Assembly: GCA_028095005.1 (NCBI GenBank)
Contig: CM051463.1
Coordinates: forward strand, 63,898,251 to 63,962,250
Source of the DNA: Rhynchospora pubera
Lineage: Eukaryota > Streptophyta > Magnoliopsida > Poales > Cyperaceae
Direction: 5' to 3'
Length of the DNA stretch: 64,000 nucleotides
Position numbers and translations under genes: made by a program. Positions 1 through 11,800 of the stretch are shown piece after piece; the stretch's first letter is position 1, and each line of letters begins with the position of its first letter. The notes under the pieces are model-generated. The model did no database searches, was not told the DNA's origin, and worked only from the letters and a program-made list of their open reading frames with translations.

Positions 1-836
1 TATCTGCTTGTACAAAGCCATTTTCCTTTATGTTGGCTGAAACAATTGCGAAGCAAATATAATAGTTAACATTTCACAAAAATAGACGTAGAACATATAT
101 ATTGATAGCATAAATCAGTTATTAATTTGTTATTACAGCGTACAAAATAAATTTTATATATTAACTTCCAACAAATTGTATAATTAATTACATCTAAAAG
201 TTTCTAGACAAGGGTATGAGTATAATTAATCAATTGTTATAACAATAATTTTTATTAAAATTGTCCACACATTGGGTGGGCGCATATGCTAGTTGAGATA
301 AAATATATGGACCAAACCATAAAAGATAGTTCTCGCATCATCTAAAAAAATTTGTACATTTGGAAGAAATGGGTCTACAAAGAAACGAGAAACCCCGTTT
401 TAAATTTCAGAGCTTTATGGAACTAGAAGAGATAAACACGTTTCCGAGCATTATTGTTTTTGCCTTTTTGGTTTGCTTTGGCTTCTGGCTAAATTTGTAA
501 CTTTTAAGACTTTTATTTAATGAAAAGATGGGGGCTTGACCCCCAATTTTTGCTTCAAAAAGAAAATTACATTTCCGAGCAATGAGTGAAACTAGATTAC
601 ATGCATAAAAGTATATGCATCGCACATATCATAGATTTTAATTTTTAATACCAATTAAGTATACAAATTTGAAAAATTAAATAGTTAAGTCGATTAATTA
701 ATTATGTTATATTACTATTTCATTGTATTCTATTTTCAACTAAAACTCTTAAAGAATTTTTATAATGTAAAATTTAAAATATTATTTACATATTCATTTA
801 TAGTTAATTAATATTCTAATGAATTCCATGCATCTG

Positions 837-839
<3 letters not shown>
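1..839. other. AT-rich intergenic DNA, nothing recognised
   Basis: No supported gene, RNA or complete repeat. The short open frames here have no recognisable protein signature. Confidence 0.6.

Positions 840-882
<43 letters not shown>
840..882. repeat. (TA)n microsatellite
   Basis: About 21 TA units directly abutting the left end of the palindromic element at 883-1255. A second (TA)n tract resumes at 1259-1281 on its other side. Confidence 0.95.
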
Positions 883-885
<3 letters not shown>

Positions 886-1255
886 TAGCTACGGTGAGTC
901 GCGACTCACGGACCCTCCGGTGAGTCGCGACCAATACTCCTAGATCTAGATCAAAATGACCGATCCAAACCGTCCAATATGATCTCCCTATTGAAATCTC
1001 CATGTAGACCAATTTTTTCATTTTTTTCAAAAATTTTAAGTATTTTTTTAAATTTTAGAAAATCGTTAATCTAATTGGTTCTGAACCATTCAAAAACATC
1101 AGTTTTTAAAATCCGAAAAAAATACTTAAAAATTTCGAAAAAATAAAAAATTTGGTTTGCACGGAGATTTCAATAGGGAGATCATATTGGACGGTTTGGA
1201 TCGGTCATTTTGATCTAGATCTAGGAGTATTGGTCGCGACTCACCGTAGCTAAAC
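883..1255. mobile_element. Long palindromic MITE inside a TA microsatellite (P1)
   Basis: Ends GTTTAGCTACGGTGAGTCGC and, inverted, GCGACTCACCGTAGCTAAAC. Long arms are complementary, including GATCTAGATC, CCGATCCAAACCGTCCAATA and GATCTCCCTATTGAAATCTC with their complements on the right. No coding capacity. The left arm has an extra short duplication of the GTGAGTCGCGAC end. (TA)n flanks both sides, as in Micron-type MITEs. Confidence 0.85.
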
Positions 1256-1257
1256 TC

Positions 1258-1281
<24 letters not shown>

Positions 1282-1288
<7 letters not shown>

Positions 1289-1681
1289 GATGGCTAATGT
1301 GCCATAGATGGCATAGAGGGTCCCGTGCCATAGAGTCGTTTTTCGAGATCCAAAATTCAAATGCTCAATTTGAACCATCCAAGTTATTCACCACATTAAA
1401 ATATCCTTGGATACCAAATTTTACATTTTTTCGAATTTTTTTGCTATTTATTATGATATTTTTAAAAAACGTTATAATTGGAGTATTTCAGACCCTCCAA
1501 TTTGAACATATCAAAATAAATACTAAAAAAATTTTAAAAAAATGTAAAATTTGGTCTCCAATGGTATTTCAATATGCTGATCAATTTGAACGGTTTGGAT
1601 TGACCGATTGAATTTCGGATCTTCAAAAAATGACTCAAAAAAGACATCTATGGCATTGCCATCTATGACACTTTATCCCAC

Positions 1682-1685
<4 letters not shown>
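1282..1685. mobile_element. Palindromic MITE inside a TA microsatellite (P2)
   Basis: Left end TATAGAGAGGATGGCTAATG and GCCATAGATGGC; the right end in complement reads TATAGAGGTGGGATAAAG then TGTCATAGATGGC. The inner right arm has AACGGTTTGGATTGACCG, the core shared with P1, and the AATTTTACATTTTTT / AAAAATGTAAAATTTGGT pair is inverted. A (TA)n tract resumes immediately to the right, at about 1686-1717. Confidence 0.75.
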
Positions 1686-1721
<36 letters not shown>

Positions 1722-2255
1722 AATAAGTGGGGAGCGCCCACCTCCCACCACTCTTCCAAAGGAAGAGTGAAAAAAAAAACATAAATTTGATCATTCATCT
1801 GTATATTTGAAGCAAAAAAAATTTTGTCATGGTCTAGTTCAAGTCCAATTCGAGTCCTTAGTTGTCCATTGCAGTGTTTTCAATATCCTACCGCTTACCG
1901 TAAAATTCTAATAATATTGAAAACCATAATATTAGATTGGTGGCCGAAATGACGGTATCCGATATTTAGAGAGGAAATACCGGGAAATTTCAGAAAAAAT
2001 ATTAGATTTCAGTCATTGACCGATATAAATGCCGGTAGGATATTGAAAACCATGGTCCATTATTCAGAACAAATGATCTTACTTCAATTCACGTAAGAGA
2101 AACGATCCACTAAAAAAGTCGTCGGAAAGAAATATTTAATTTAAAATATTAATGTCAGTAATTGCGAGAGGCAGAATTTTTTATTATTGTTTTTTTTAAT
2201 GTAGGTGGCGACGAGATATCCTTACGAACCCCGTTTACATTAGATGTATTACAAT

Positions 2256-3080
2256 TAATATCCGATCCGATCCGCGTCCGTATTCGAAAATTTGCGGATT
2301 CGGATATTAACATCCGGATCCAAATGGATGCGGATGCGAATACGAATATTTTTAAACGAATACGGATGCGAATATGGGAACGTAAAATCGTGCGGATACG
2401 GATGCGAATACGGATAAATATCCGCATCCGAAACACTTGTGAAAATGGATATCCGCTAATAGAGGACTTTAGTTCTAATTTGATTTGGGTTCATTTCTGA
2501 AAACGTATAGTATAAGACGGGCCATCATTTTTTATACTGTATTTTATATTCAAGCATAAGTGCGCTGATGCCTGCTGCTTAAACACCTATCCGTATAGGT
2601 GTTTAATCATTGTATTTTATACCGTATAGTTCTAATTTTTTTTTGTTTGTAATCATTGTATTTCTATGTATTGTTTTGAGCATATTTTTTTTGCTACAAC
2701 TTAAACACCTAACATGTCATTCGGACATGTTATAATCGACCTTAGAATTCTCTTTCAAGTTCATCATAATTTGACGAAGTGCGCTGCTGCCTGCTGCCTA
2801 GCTACTTGTCATGCACTCTTGACTAAGTAGTAACATACAGCGAGTATATTGAATATCATTATATTTAGCTATTGTAAGTAAATTTAAAAAACTTAAAATG
2901 CAATCCGTATTCGACAAAATATAATCGTATTCGACTCCGTATCCAATAATATCCGAACCGTATTCGTATCCGTTTAATATCCGAACCGTATCCGTATTCG
3001 TATCTGTATTCGAAAAAAAATATAGATGCGAATATGGAAAGACTAATATCCGATCCGTATCCGATCCGTTTTCATCCCTA
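2256..3080. mobile_element. Ac/Ds-like hAT element (non-autonomous)
   Basis: The right end, GATCCGTTTTCATCCCTA, is in complement TAGGGATGAAAACGG, the Ac-type hAT terminus. Both sides carry dense arrays of CCGTATTCG / CGGATACGG / ATCCGATCC subterminal motifs. The 8-bp string ATTACAAT flanks it at 2248-2255 and 3081-3088. The left terminus TAATATCCGATCC does not match the right one, so the left end may be eroded. No transposase is visible. Long open frames on both strands over the left array are products of the repeat. Confidence 0.6.
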
Positions 3081-3404
3081 ATTACAATTTATTATAGTTT
3101 CTAAAAAAATTTTAATTTTAGGTAGTGGTGACTGGTGAGAAACATAATGGGGCCAAGCTATTAGGTCGCATGAGGCCTGTGCGTCGTATGTGGAAGAGAC
3201 AAATGATGTTGGGGGATTTAATAAAATGCTCACTAAGTTCTAACTTTCCGTCCGGGGAAGATGCATGCACCTCTAATTACAGGTATTTATTTTAGTGGAA
3301 TGTTTTTTTCCCCCTACAAAGAATTGTCCAGAAAATTTATTTAAATCTTCGCTCAGTGTATAATTAATTCTATCCTAATACGCAGAGAGATTAAACTATT
3401 TAAA

Positions 3405-3810
3405 GAGGATTGCTAAAATGCTATACATAACACGGATGGTCTTCGTGCTACAGATTCGTTCTTGTAATTCATGCTTCAAACAACCGATCCAAACCGTTCA
3501 TTATCTTCTACATAATGAAATCTTATTAGAAACCAAATTTTACATTCTTTTAAATTTTTTTACTATTTTTCTCAGATTTTTTAAAATCACTGTTATTGAA
3601 GGGTCCATAATTTATTAGATTAAATATTTTAAAAAATCTGAGACAAAAGTAAAAAATTCAAAGAATGTAAAATTTGGTTTCTAATGAGATTAATTTCAAT
3701 ATGAAGAAGATAATGAACGGTTTGGATCGGTTTTTTGAAACATGAAATTCAAGAACGAATCCGTAGCACGAAGGACATCCGTGCTATGCATAGTATTTTA
3801 GCAATCCTCC
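3405..3810. mobile_element. Palindromic MITE with 8-bp target duplication (P3)
   Basis: Left GAGGATTGCTAAAATGCTAT, right in complement GGAGGATTGCTAAAATACTA. Arms contain CCGATCCAAACCGTTCATTA and its complement TAATGAACGGTTTGGATCGG. TATTTAAA flanks both sides (3397-3404 and 3811-3818). Non-coding. Shares its inner core with P1, P4 and P5 but not its ends. Confidence 0.8.
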
Positions 3811-3818
3811 TATTTAAA

Positions 3819-4921
3819 AATATAAACATAATTCACTTATTCTGTGTATTAAAAACCTCTCCCACCGGAAATAGTATACAGAGTATAAATCAACTAATAA
3901 AACAAAATTAGTATTATTCCTCCCACTCAATGTGGGATGTCGGATATTCTTCATTTCTTAATGACATATTATCAACAAATATATATTAGAAAAAATCGCA
4001 ATATCATTTTTTGTTGGAAAAATTAGATTCGATGATTTCCTCATCTTTTTTTTATTCTAACATAGTCCTTACTAAGAACAAATACTTCACTGACCGAGAC
4101 CGAGGATGTGGGTGAGGCAAACTTAAGAGTGAGATATAGTTTTGTAATTATTTTGAACTGCTATTGTACTATTGTGGTATGAGGGTTTCAATACTAACAT
4201 TTTAGGTGCATTTGTAATTTAACGAATGATGTATTTTCATATAAATTTATAAAATTTCGAGTTCATTTGATACCCTATCAATATGTGGAAAAAATGAGCG
4301 TATGTTATTAATTATGATAGATTTATTCTTATATGTTCTTATTTTCTAGTTTCAATAGATTTCAAAAAGATTTCAGAGATATGTATCCAAATCTCTTTGT
4401 AGAATATTTCTTTGCAATACTTTAAGATAATTTAGTGAAAAGATATATATCGATCGATATATAACTGGTCAACTATAACAAGTTAACTAGTATATATGAA
4501 TTCGTTCAACAATGTTATATATAACTTCATAATCTTTCACCCAATAAAATAAATTTTTTATTATTTTTTTCTGACTGGATGAAAGAGTAGCTGTTCAAAA
4601 TAGTTATCGAACGTACTAGTTGCATATAGGTTAATATCTTTTTTGATAGTTTTGAGATAATCAATCCAACAGCTTTATATATCAAAACGAAATTAAAGTA
4701 TTGTTGCAGCTGTTATGCAATTTCAACATTATTGAAATATATCGTCTGGTGAAAACTTGGGTACTCTTTCCAATTTCAGCATTTCCATTTTCAGAAACGT
4801 GGGATATAAAGTTATAAACCGTAGAGGTAGACAAAGAAAAGATTCATGCATGACAGACCCGAAGAACAACAGACAAATGTCAAGTTGGGTGGTAGTTGAG
4901 TGGGTACGATGCCATATTATT
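3819..4921. other. Intergenic DNA, nothing recognised
   Basis: AT-rich, no gene or complete repeat supported. Confidence 0.55.
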
Positions 4922-5078
4922 GGCTCCGTTTGGATAGGTGTGGGAAGAAGGGAAGAAGGAAAAAAGTGGAAAGAAATATTGGAAAGTGTATAACTTTGTG
5001 AAGAGTTTGAATTGTTTATAATTTTTTTTCTTCCATTCTTTCTTCTTTTTCTTTTTCTTCTTGCATCCAAACAGAGCC
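4922..5078. mobile_element. Tourist-like MITE, copy 1
   Basis: Terminal inverted repeats GGCTCCGTTTGGAT and (complement of right end) GGCTCTGTTTGGATGC. The interior contains GTATAACTTTGTGAAGAG, then TTTGAATTGTTTATAATT and a CT-rich right half. ATTATT flanks both sides. Same family as the copies at 8091, 24736, 31275 and 33558. Confidence 0.8.
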
Positions 5079-8000
5079 ATTATTACAAATCAAATTAACC
5101 TAATAGGGGCCTCTTTTTTTTTTAATGAAAATGAAATCAAATTTAGATACTGTGGCTAGCTGTGGCATGCGGGCCTCTTTTTTTTTTTATAGATGTCTCG
5201 CTTTTGTGTTCTGAGTTCTGACACCATTTTTTTCATATCTTTTTATCAGGTAGGTCTTGAATGTCAACAATTCACAACACTATATAAAAAGGTTCAATTG
5301 CCTCAAAGGATCAATAATAGATCGGACCAATTTAATTATTAGAATTTTATTTGTCAGTTTTTCCTAGCAACATAAATTTCAACATTCCGCACATGCAACA
5401 ACAAATCAGGGCATAACTTTTATTATTATATTTTTTTTCTGTTTCTTAGTTTCTTACAAACGAATCGATCCAAATCCAAGTTACCAAATTGAATACATCT
5501 CTAGGTACGGTTTCTGTGGTCCTGTTCGTACAAATAATGTATTTTCTTATAAGGCAGGATCTTGACTTGTGACAAATAAAAGCTCTTTTTCAGAGAACAA
5601 CTAATTTATGGGGCCGAGTACGGGGACCGTTTTTTTTTACTTTTAAAATTTCATTGTTAATTTTCTTTTATAATTGTACTGTGGGGACCGGATTAATGAT
5701 TTTGGCAAATGTATCGTGATTGTATATCATATCACGAAAATATTGGTCCTTTATTGTATTTTAATTTTCAAAGATGGTGACTTCATTTTAATTATGAAAG
5801 CAACGTACAATTGAATCTTATAAAACATCGGTAATAAACATGGTTGCGCACAGCACTACGCGTTCAAATGTAATTGGATTTGAGGGGTGGGCCGGATCAA
5901 TGGTCCATGTATGCTAAGATTATGCAAGAATCTCCGCACAAGTAAAATTGTCCGATATACGATTTCTAATAAATAACATAACTTATCTTAAACTATCAAT
6001 GGTATCATTTTGATTCATTTTAATTCCTAAATTTTTTTTAAGTACACCTCCAACCTTTTTGGCCTTTTTCTTTCTTTTTTTTTGGAAAAAAAAATAAAAA
6101 ATCCAATAAATTTGTATGTATAAATACAATATTCGAGTGTATGCATCACATAATTGACAAGTCTGTATGTACGCACTTTACGATATATACAAATTTAATA
6201 TTAGGTATCGATTTAGCAAAGCAGCATTAAATTTTTCAAAAAAATAAAATAAAAGGCCCTCTTAGACAAAAAAATTTGGGTTTGTATTCAAAATTGATTA
6301 AAAAAAAACAGTCCATTTTACTTGTTTTCTTTGTCTAAAGAAAATTACATAACCACCATAATAATTAAAATATCGATGCCGATAAGGATCATTCCAGATC
6401 CCATCATCTCCATCATCCTCCAGTAATTAGATTAATTGTATTTCATAAAAAAAAAAAGGTGAAGATGAGGAAATGATTTCCCTAATGCATTTTCTAATTT
6501 TGAATGAGGAGATGACGGAAAGGAGGGATGAGCGAACAGAGGAGAGGAGGGATGGGCGACACAGAGGGGAGGGGTGGGGGGGAGGCGGTGGAGCGACACA
6601 GAACTGTTCTATTTAATAAACATTTATATGTACTAACTGTTTTAGTTAAATCAAGCTTTTAAAATGCGTTTTTTCGGTTTGACGGTCAGGAGTTGATTTA
6701 ACGGTGCGGCGTTTTTCGGTGAAAAAAGGTGTATATATGTGAACATCTGTGTCAAAATCATATGTATTCTTGTGTACAATATTTCATTTGTATGGACGAT
6801 TGGTACACAATATTGTACTTAGAGAGACAATGGTATACAATATTGTACATAACACAATATTGGACATCTCTAAGCATTTTATCCATTATACGTACCAAAT
6901 AAAGTAAATATAGTGTTCTACTTAATATAGCATCCTTGTTAAAATACATAACTATTCTAGTAAATATAGTGTTCTACTTAATATAGCATCCTCCCAACGC
7001 TCCTTCCCCCCTTCCCCTCCCCTCCCTCTGATTCGCTGAGCATGCTCCCAACGCTCATCCTCTCATTTCTGGACTTCCGAAAATAGAAGTTATTAACGCG
7101 TTTAAGAGGGGATGAGGGGCTAACACTGGATAAGTATTTTCCGATTAAAATATGAGCTCTTAAAATATTCCTAAATGACTAAAACTATTAAAATGTTACA
7201 TCCATCTTTGAGGTCTCTGGACGGTTTTTTTTCTGAATCCGACAACAGTCGTTACAAAGCACTCTGGAATATAGTCACAATAGACGCTCCCATAAAATTT
7301 ATTTGATAATAATTTTAATTATTTGTCAAAATTTTTGGATCTTCGTCCATTCTTTTTCTCATCAGGTTTGTTCGAATAATCTCAGCAGTTTGGTCCTAGC
7401 ATAAACTTCGAGGCGGATGTTGTGAGCCTCGCTCTGTGTTTTGCGAGGTTCACTTATGTGTGATCATACACAACTAAACCTATACATAAAGCCAAGCCAA
7501 CAAACAAGAAGTAATGTTTAAAATAAAATGGTAAATTAGCCCCATATTTCATAAGTTCTGTTGCAATTTAACAGGACTATTTTTTTCACGAATCAAGAAA
7601 AATAAAATATTTGTTGCATGTTTTCCACAAGATAAAAAGAATCACTACATGAAAGGAATCTGACGATTATAAGTGTCCAGGCACCTAATTCCACTGTTCC
7701 CACAGTTATGATATGACCCTAGTTTTGTTCAATCCAAGGGTTTTACTTTAATACTTTTTATCTGTTCTACCTAGTTCTGCCAGATAAGAACATTTTAGAG
7801 ATCAAATTGACTTGTCTTGTCGAGTTGTCGTGAAATGTGCTGGGACTAGCTGTCCATAGAATGTAAAACATGTCTCCTTTATGCAATTTTTATCTTTCAT
7901 ATATTTGTTACTTGCTCTTTTTTTTTCAGAAAAGCCCTTAGACAGTATCGATTAATAATTAAAAAGGTCAATTGATTAATTATTGGTTTAGTTGAAATGA

Positions 8001-8090
8001 CACTTATGTACACGTGACACGTATATCTATTAAAAAAGCGATTTGTAGCGGATATAATAATAACATATTTATAAATTGATCATATTTTTT
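5079..8090. other. Intergenic DNA with small repeats
   Basis: No gene supported. Holds the Mutator-like end at 6653-6735, a purine-rich stretch at 6510-6600, a pyrimidine-rich stretch at 6990-7050, and a 33-bp direct duplication (6904-6936 and 6960-6992). ACAATATTGTAC-type short palindromes lie at 6770-6870. Confidence 0.55.
6653..6735. mobile_element. Solo terminal repeat of the same Mutator-like family
   Basis: Starts AAGCTTTTAAAATGCG and continues through TTTTTTCGGTTTGACGGTC, GTTGATTTAACGGTGCGGCG and a TTTTTCGGTGAAAAAA block. In complement, the right end of the 12122-13909 element follows the same order almost base for base. I found no partner end or target duplication nearby, so this is probably a fragment of a larger or deleted element. 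Confidence 0.55.
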
Positions 8091-8237
8091 GCTCCGTTTG
8101 GATAGGTGTGGGAAAAAGAGAAGAAGGAAAGAAGTATTGAGAAGTGTGTAACTTTGTAAAGAGTTTGAATTGTTTATAATTTATTTTTTTCCTTCTTTCT
8201 TCTTCCTACTTACTTTTCAACGCATCCAAACGGTGCC
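8091..8237. mobile_element. Tourist-like MITE, copy 2
   Basis: GCTCCGTTTGGATAGGTGTG at the left and GCATCCAAACGGTGCC at the right. The interior has the family string GTGTAACTTTGTAAAGAG followed by TTTGAATTGTTTATAATT. It lies about 570 bp beyond the TAF5 stop codon. Confidence 0.75.
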
Positions 8238-8810
8238 TTCAAAAAATATTTTGAATAGAACTTATCTTCTATTTGGTCGATGAAAAACTACGAACAAATG
8301 CTTTATTGTTATATAAGAAGATTTTTCTGCGTGTTCTTTTTTTTTTTTTTTTTGGTTCACAAACTATATTTCGCTTGTTAACCTGACTAATTTTCTCTAA
8401 CGTTCTTTGGGCAGTTGCAGCGAGCAGCTCTCTTTTATATTTTTATATTATATGTTTTCCTGATTATACTTATAAGAATTTAGCTTCCTAGTCCCCGAGT
8501 TTTCGGATATTTCACTTACCGCAGTTACACTAGTTCCAATCCAAACGTTCCGTTGATAAAGGAAAAGCTAATTCCAGTAAGGCTACACTTATTTCTACTT
8601 CCATCTAAAATAATTAGCATCTACTCTGTGCTACGACTCTGTTTATAAGTTACATTAAGAAGCCAATCAACTTGATTTCCCCCAAGTAGATGGAAACAGA
8701 ATTACATGTACATGTACACATGAACACGAATAGAGGGAACTGTTCTAGAATCTAACCCAGACTCGAGATAATAAAGACTGATTGAAGAAACAAAGTTATC
8801 AAGCTTAAAT
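8238..8810. other. TAF5 3' flank / 3' UTR region
   Basis: Downstream of the TAF5 stop (transcription runs leftward). The end of the transcript is not determinable by eye; no other gene seen. Confidence 0.5.
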
Positions 8811-11800
8811 TTACGAGCCTGCTGAGAGCGCACCAGCCGCAAACAAAAGATTTCTTCGGGAAAACTGACATTATCAAGGACATCACAATAAAGTTTTGTA
8901 TTAGCAAATAATTGAAAATGCAAAAACACAGATCTACTAAAAATTGAATTACTTACTCGTAGAGTATAAACAGGAGTTGATTTGGTTGGAAGAGCCTTTA
9001 GTAGCCTTAGTCTGCTCGCAGGACCAGATTTGCTGCATAGTAAATGGTTGAAAGTTTAGTTCCTAGGTTAATGATATATTTTTATATCCAATTTGATCTT
9101 ATCCCAGTAATGTCAGAAGATCACATGTACCCTAAAATCTAAAAATGTTGCTTACATCCCCCAAAAAAAACTCAAGAACACTAATTTGTATCTTCACAAA
9201 AAGTTGAACATTTTGTTATCCAAAGCCTCTGCCATTTCTTTCTTTTCTTATAAGTAATTATAAGTGACTTGAATCTAGGAAGTAGGAATTGAAAAACCCA
9301 AGTTGCCCATTATTGTTATCCAAAACCTCTGTTATTTTCTTATTTCATTTGATAAGCATTTATGAGTGATTTTAATCCATAAACTGAAATAGAACAACCG
9401 CTTAGCCTTAAAAAAAATGACCCGTTAGATAAAAGAGATACCTGTCGTCTGTTTTGAGAGCTTTCATACTAGAAGTGATATCCCACAATTTAACCATACA
9501 ATCAGCTGATCCTGAAGCAAGCAACGTCCCTTCACAACTAAGACAACCACAACGACAACAACAACAAAACCCATTAGTTCCAAACAAGTTGAGGTAGGCT
9601 AGAAATGAAACCCGACAAGGTCACCAAAGAAAACAAGGTAAAAAAACGGTATGGGTAATCACCAGTAAGACCAAAAAAAAAAATCATAATTTAGTTTTAT
9701 GTGAAATTATATACCAGTTCAGAAATCCCACCAGCATAATAGTCTGATGGGTGAAAGTTAACACGGTATGGGTAATCACCAGCAAGACCAGACTAGGTTG
9801 TTGGTCTCATTCACCAAAGATACAGATACCAGATTCATTCAGCTTAATCACAGTTCATTTTCTTTTCTTGTTTAGCTAATCATTGAGGCAGTTTGAAACT
9901 TAGTTCAGCAGATGCAAGAAAATAAAGACACAACAATGCAATTAGGTACTGATTTGCCCAATCCAGGTGCAATAAGTGGCATGTCCACATTTGGGCATTA
10001 ATTTCATGTCAGAACAAGGGTCTTCTCTTATAAATTAAAAATTCAACAACGTAAATATCTATGAATCTACCTATCATATGTATCCTCCACACCCCCCCCC
10101 CCCCCCCAGCCCAACAACCCCCACACCTCCTTAATTACTCCCTCCTCGATTACTCCAGAAATGATTTGGGAAAAGAGAAATATGATATGTGCTTCCTAAA
10201 TTAAGAGTATACCTGAAGGCAAGTGTCCAGACACAGGAACTGTGGCCTATGATGGGGGAGACAGATCGACCAGTGGAGAGGTCCCATAACATGATTGTAC
10301 CATCCTCATCACCAGAAGCCATGAATCGGCCATCAGGCGAGATGGCCAATGAGAGCACCATGCTCCTATGGCCTATGAAGAGTCGTGCACAGTTCCCTGT
10401 CTGCACATCCCATAACCGAACTGTTTTGTCGCTCGAACCAGTCGCAATGTAGTTACAGTTTGGATGCCATTGCACACACTGGAAAGGTTAAAAAAAAATC
10501 AGATGGATCAGAAAGCCTCCAGGTAAGAGAAAAAGACACTGATAGCTTACAAGGACACAAACAAGCCATATTAGCCTAGAGCTTAAGGAAGAAAACTTGT
10601 AAGGGTGAGCACAAATTCAGTTAGGTGCACTATTTGACCATAACTGGAGATAAGTATGATCTCTAGCCCTCACATAGATTAGTACTAGAAAGATCTACAT
10701 ATTGATCAGAAAAATAATACAACTATAGTTTTCTGAACTTGAGTATTATTATACAGTATCAGACAGAGTTAACTGGTAATCGACTAAATTTTGAAACTTC
10801 TTGCTTACATCCACATCAGATAGATGGCCCGCCATGACACGAAGAGGCTGTATTCTCTCCACTGACCAAAGTCTGGCTGTTCTGTCATGAGATGCAGTTG
10901 CAAAATAGTGGCCCATTGGGCTGAACTGGAAAAAAGATAGAATTATTTATCACAAAGAAGTTAGATGAATCAGGAAAAGAGAAAGTGAAAGGTATAATGT
11001 GTATCAGTATGAGGGCTTTTAAGCCCAAAAAAAGGAATTAGCAGTTTCAGTTTCTTCATACTAATACAATGGTACTAATACAATGGTACAATGGTAGCTG
11101 AAATCATTTCCCACAAAGTCGAATAAATTTATTACAAAAAAAATAAAACAGTTAGAAAGGCTCAAATGCAACACAATGCACAGATGTGCCAGTGCAAACG
11201 AGCTTCAAACACCCAATCTGAGTTGTTTAATGTGATCTTCAAATTGAGATCTTGTAGGACACCTATTTTTACATTTCTTAGAAAATCAATTGATTTACGA
11301 ATTTGAACCATCCAGTAACAACATTTTTCCTATCGAAACAATTTCTAAAGAAAGGAAAAATTGGTGTCCTACAAAAGTTTGATAAGGAGATCATGTTGAG
11401 CAGCTCAGATAAATCATTTGAAGCACTAAAAAGGAGATTTCAATGCATTAAACAGACCTATCCATGCATTGCATTGTATTTTCTAGTTATGAGATGCACT
11501 TTTAAAAAACCTAGATGTGGCAGCATCCTGCTTCTTTGCTAACATCCTGATGGAAAATCAAAACTACCAAGAATAACTCCATAAATAATGCAAACTAAAA
11601 CAGTATGTTTAATTTTAAAAAATAAATGTGAAAGATTGGTGCATTACTTGAGCATCCCACACAGGAAAGTTGTGACCCTTGTAACTAACTAAATTTGCAT
11701 TCAGCCTCGTGCTCCATAATCTAACTGCATAGTATCAATGAACAATTTAAATATGCCACAATTACCTGACATAAGGGCTGATGACATGTAATTATAAAAA

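Noticed and set aside
2155..2500. Overlapping long open frames on both strands rich in Arg/Ile
   Set aside because: They translate the CCGTATCCG-type subterminal arrays of the hAT element; both strands being open is a composition effect.
4880..5080. Lys-rich small open frames in Tourist-like copies (also at 33467-33712)
   Set aside because: They come from the AAG/CTT-rich interior of the MITEs.
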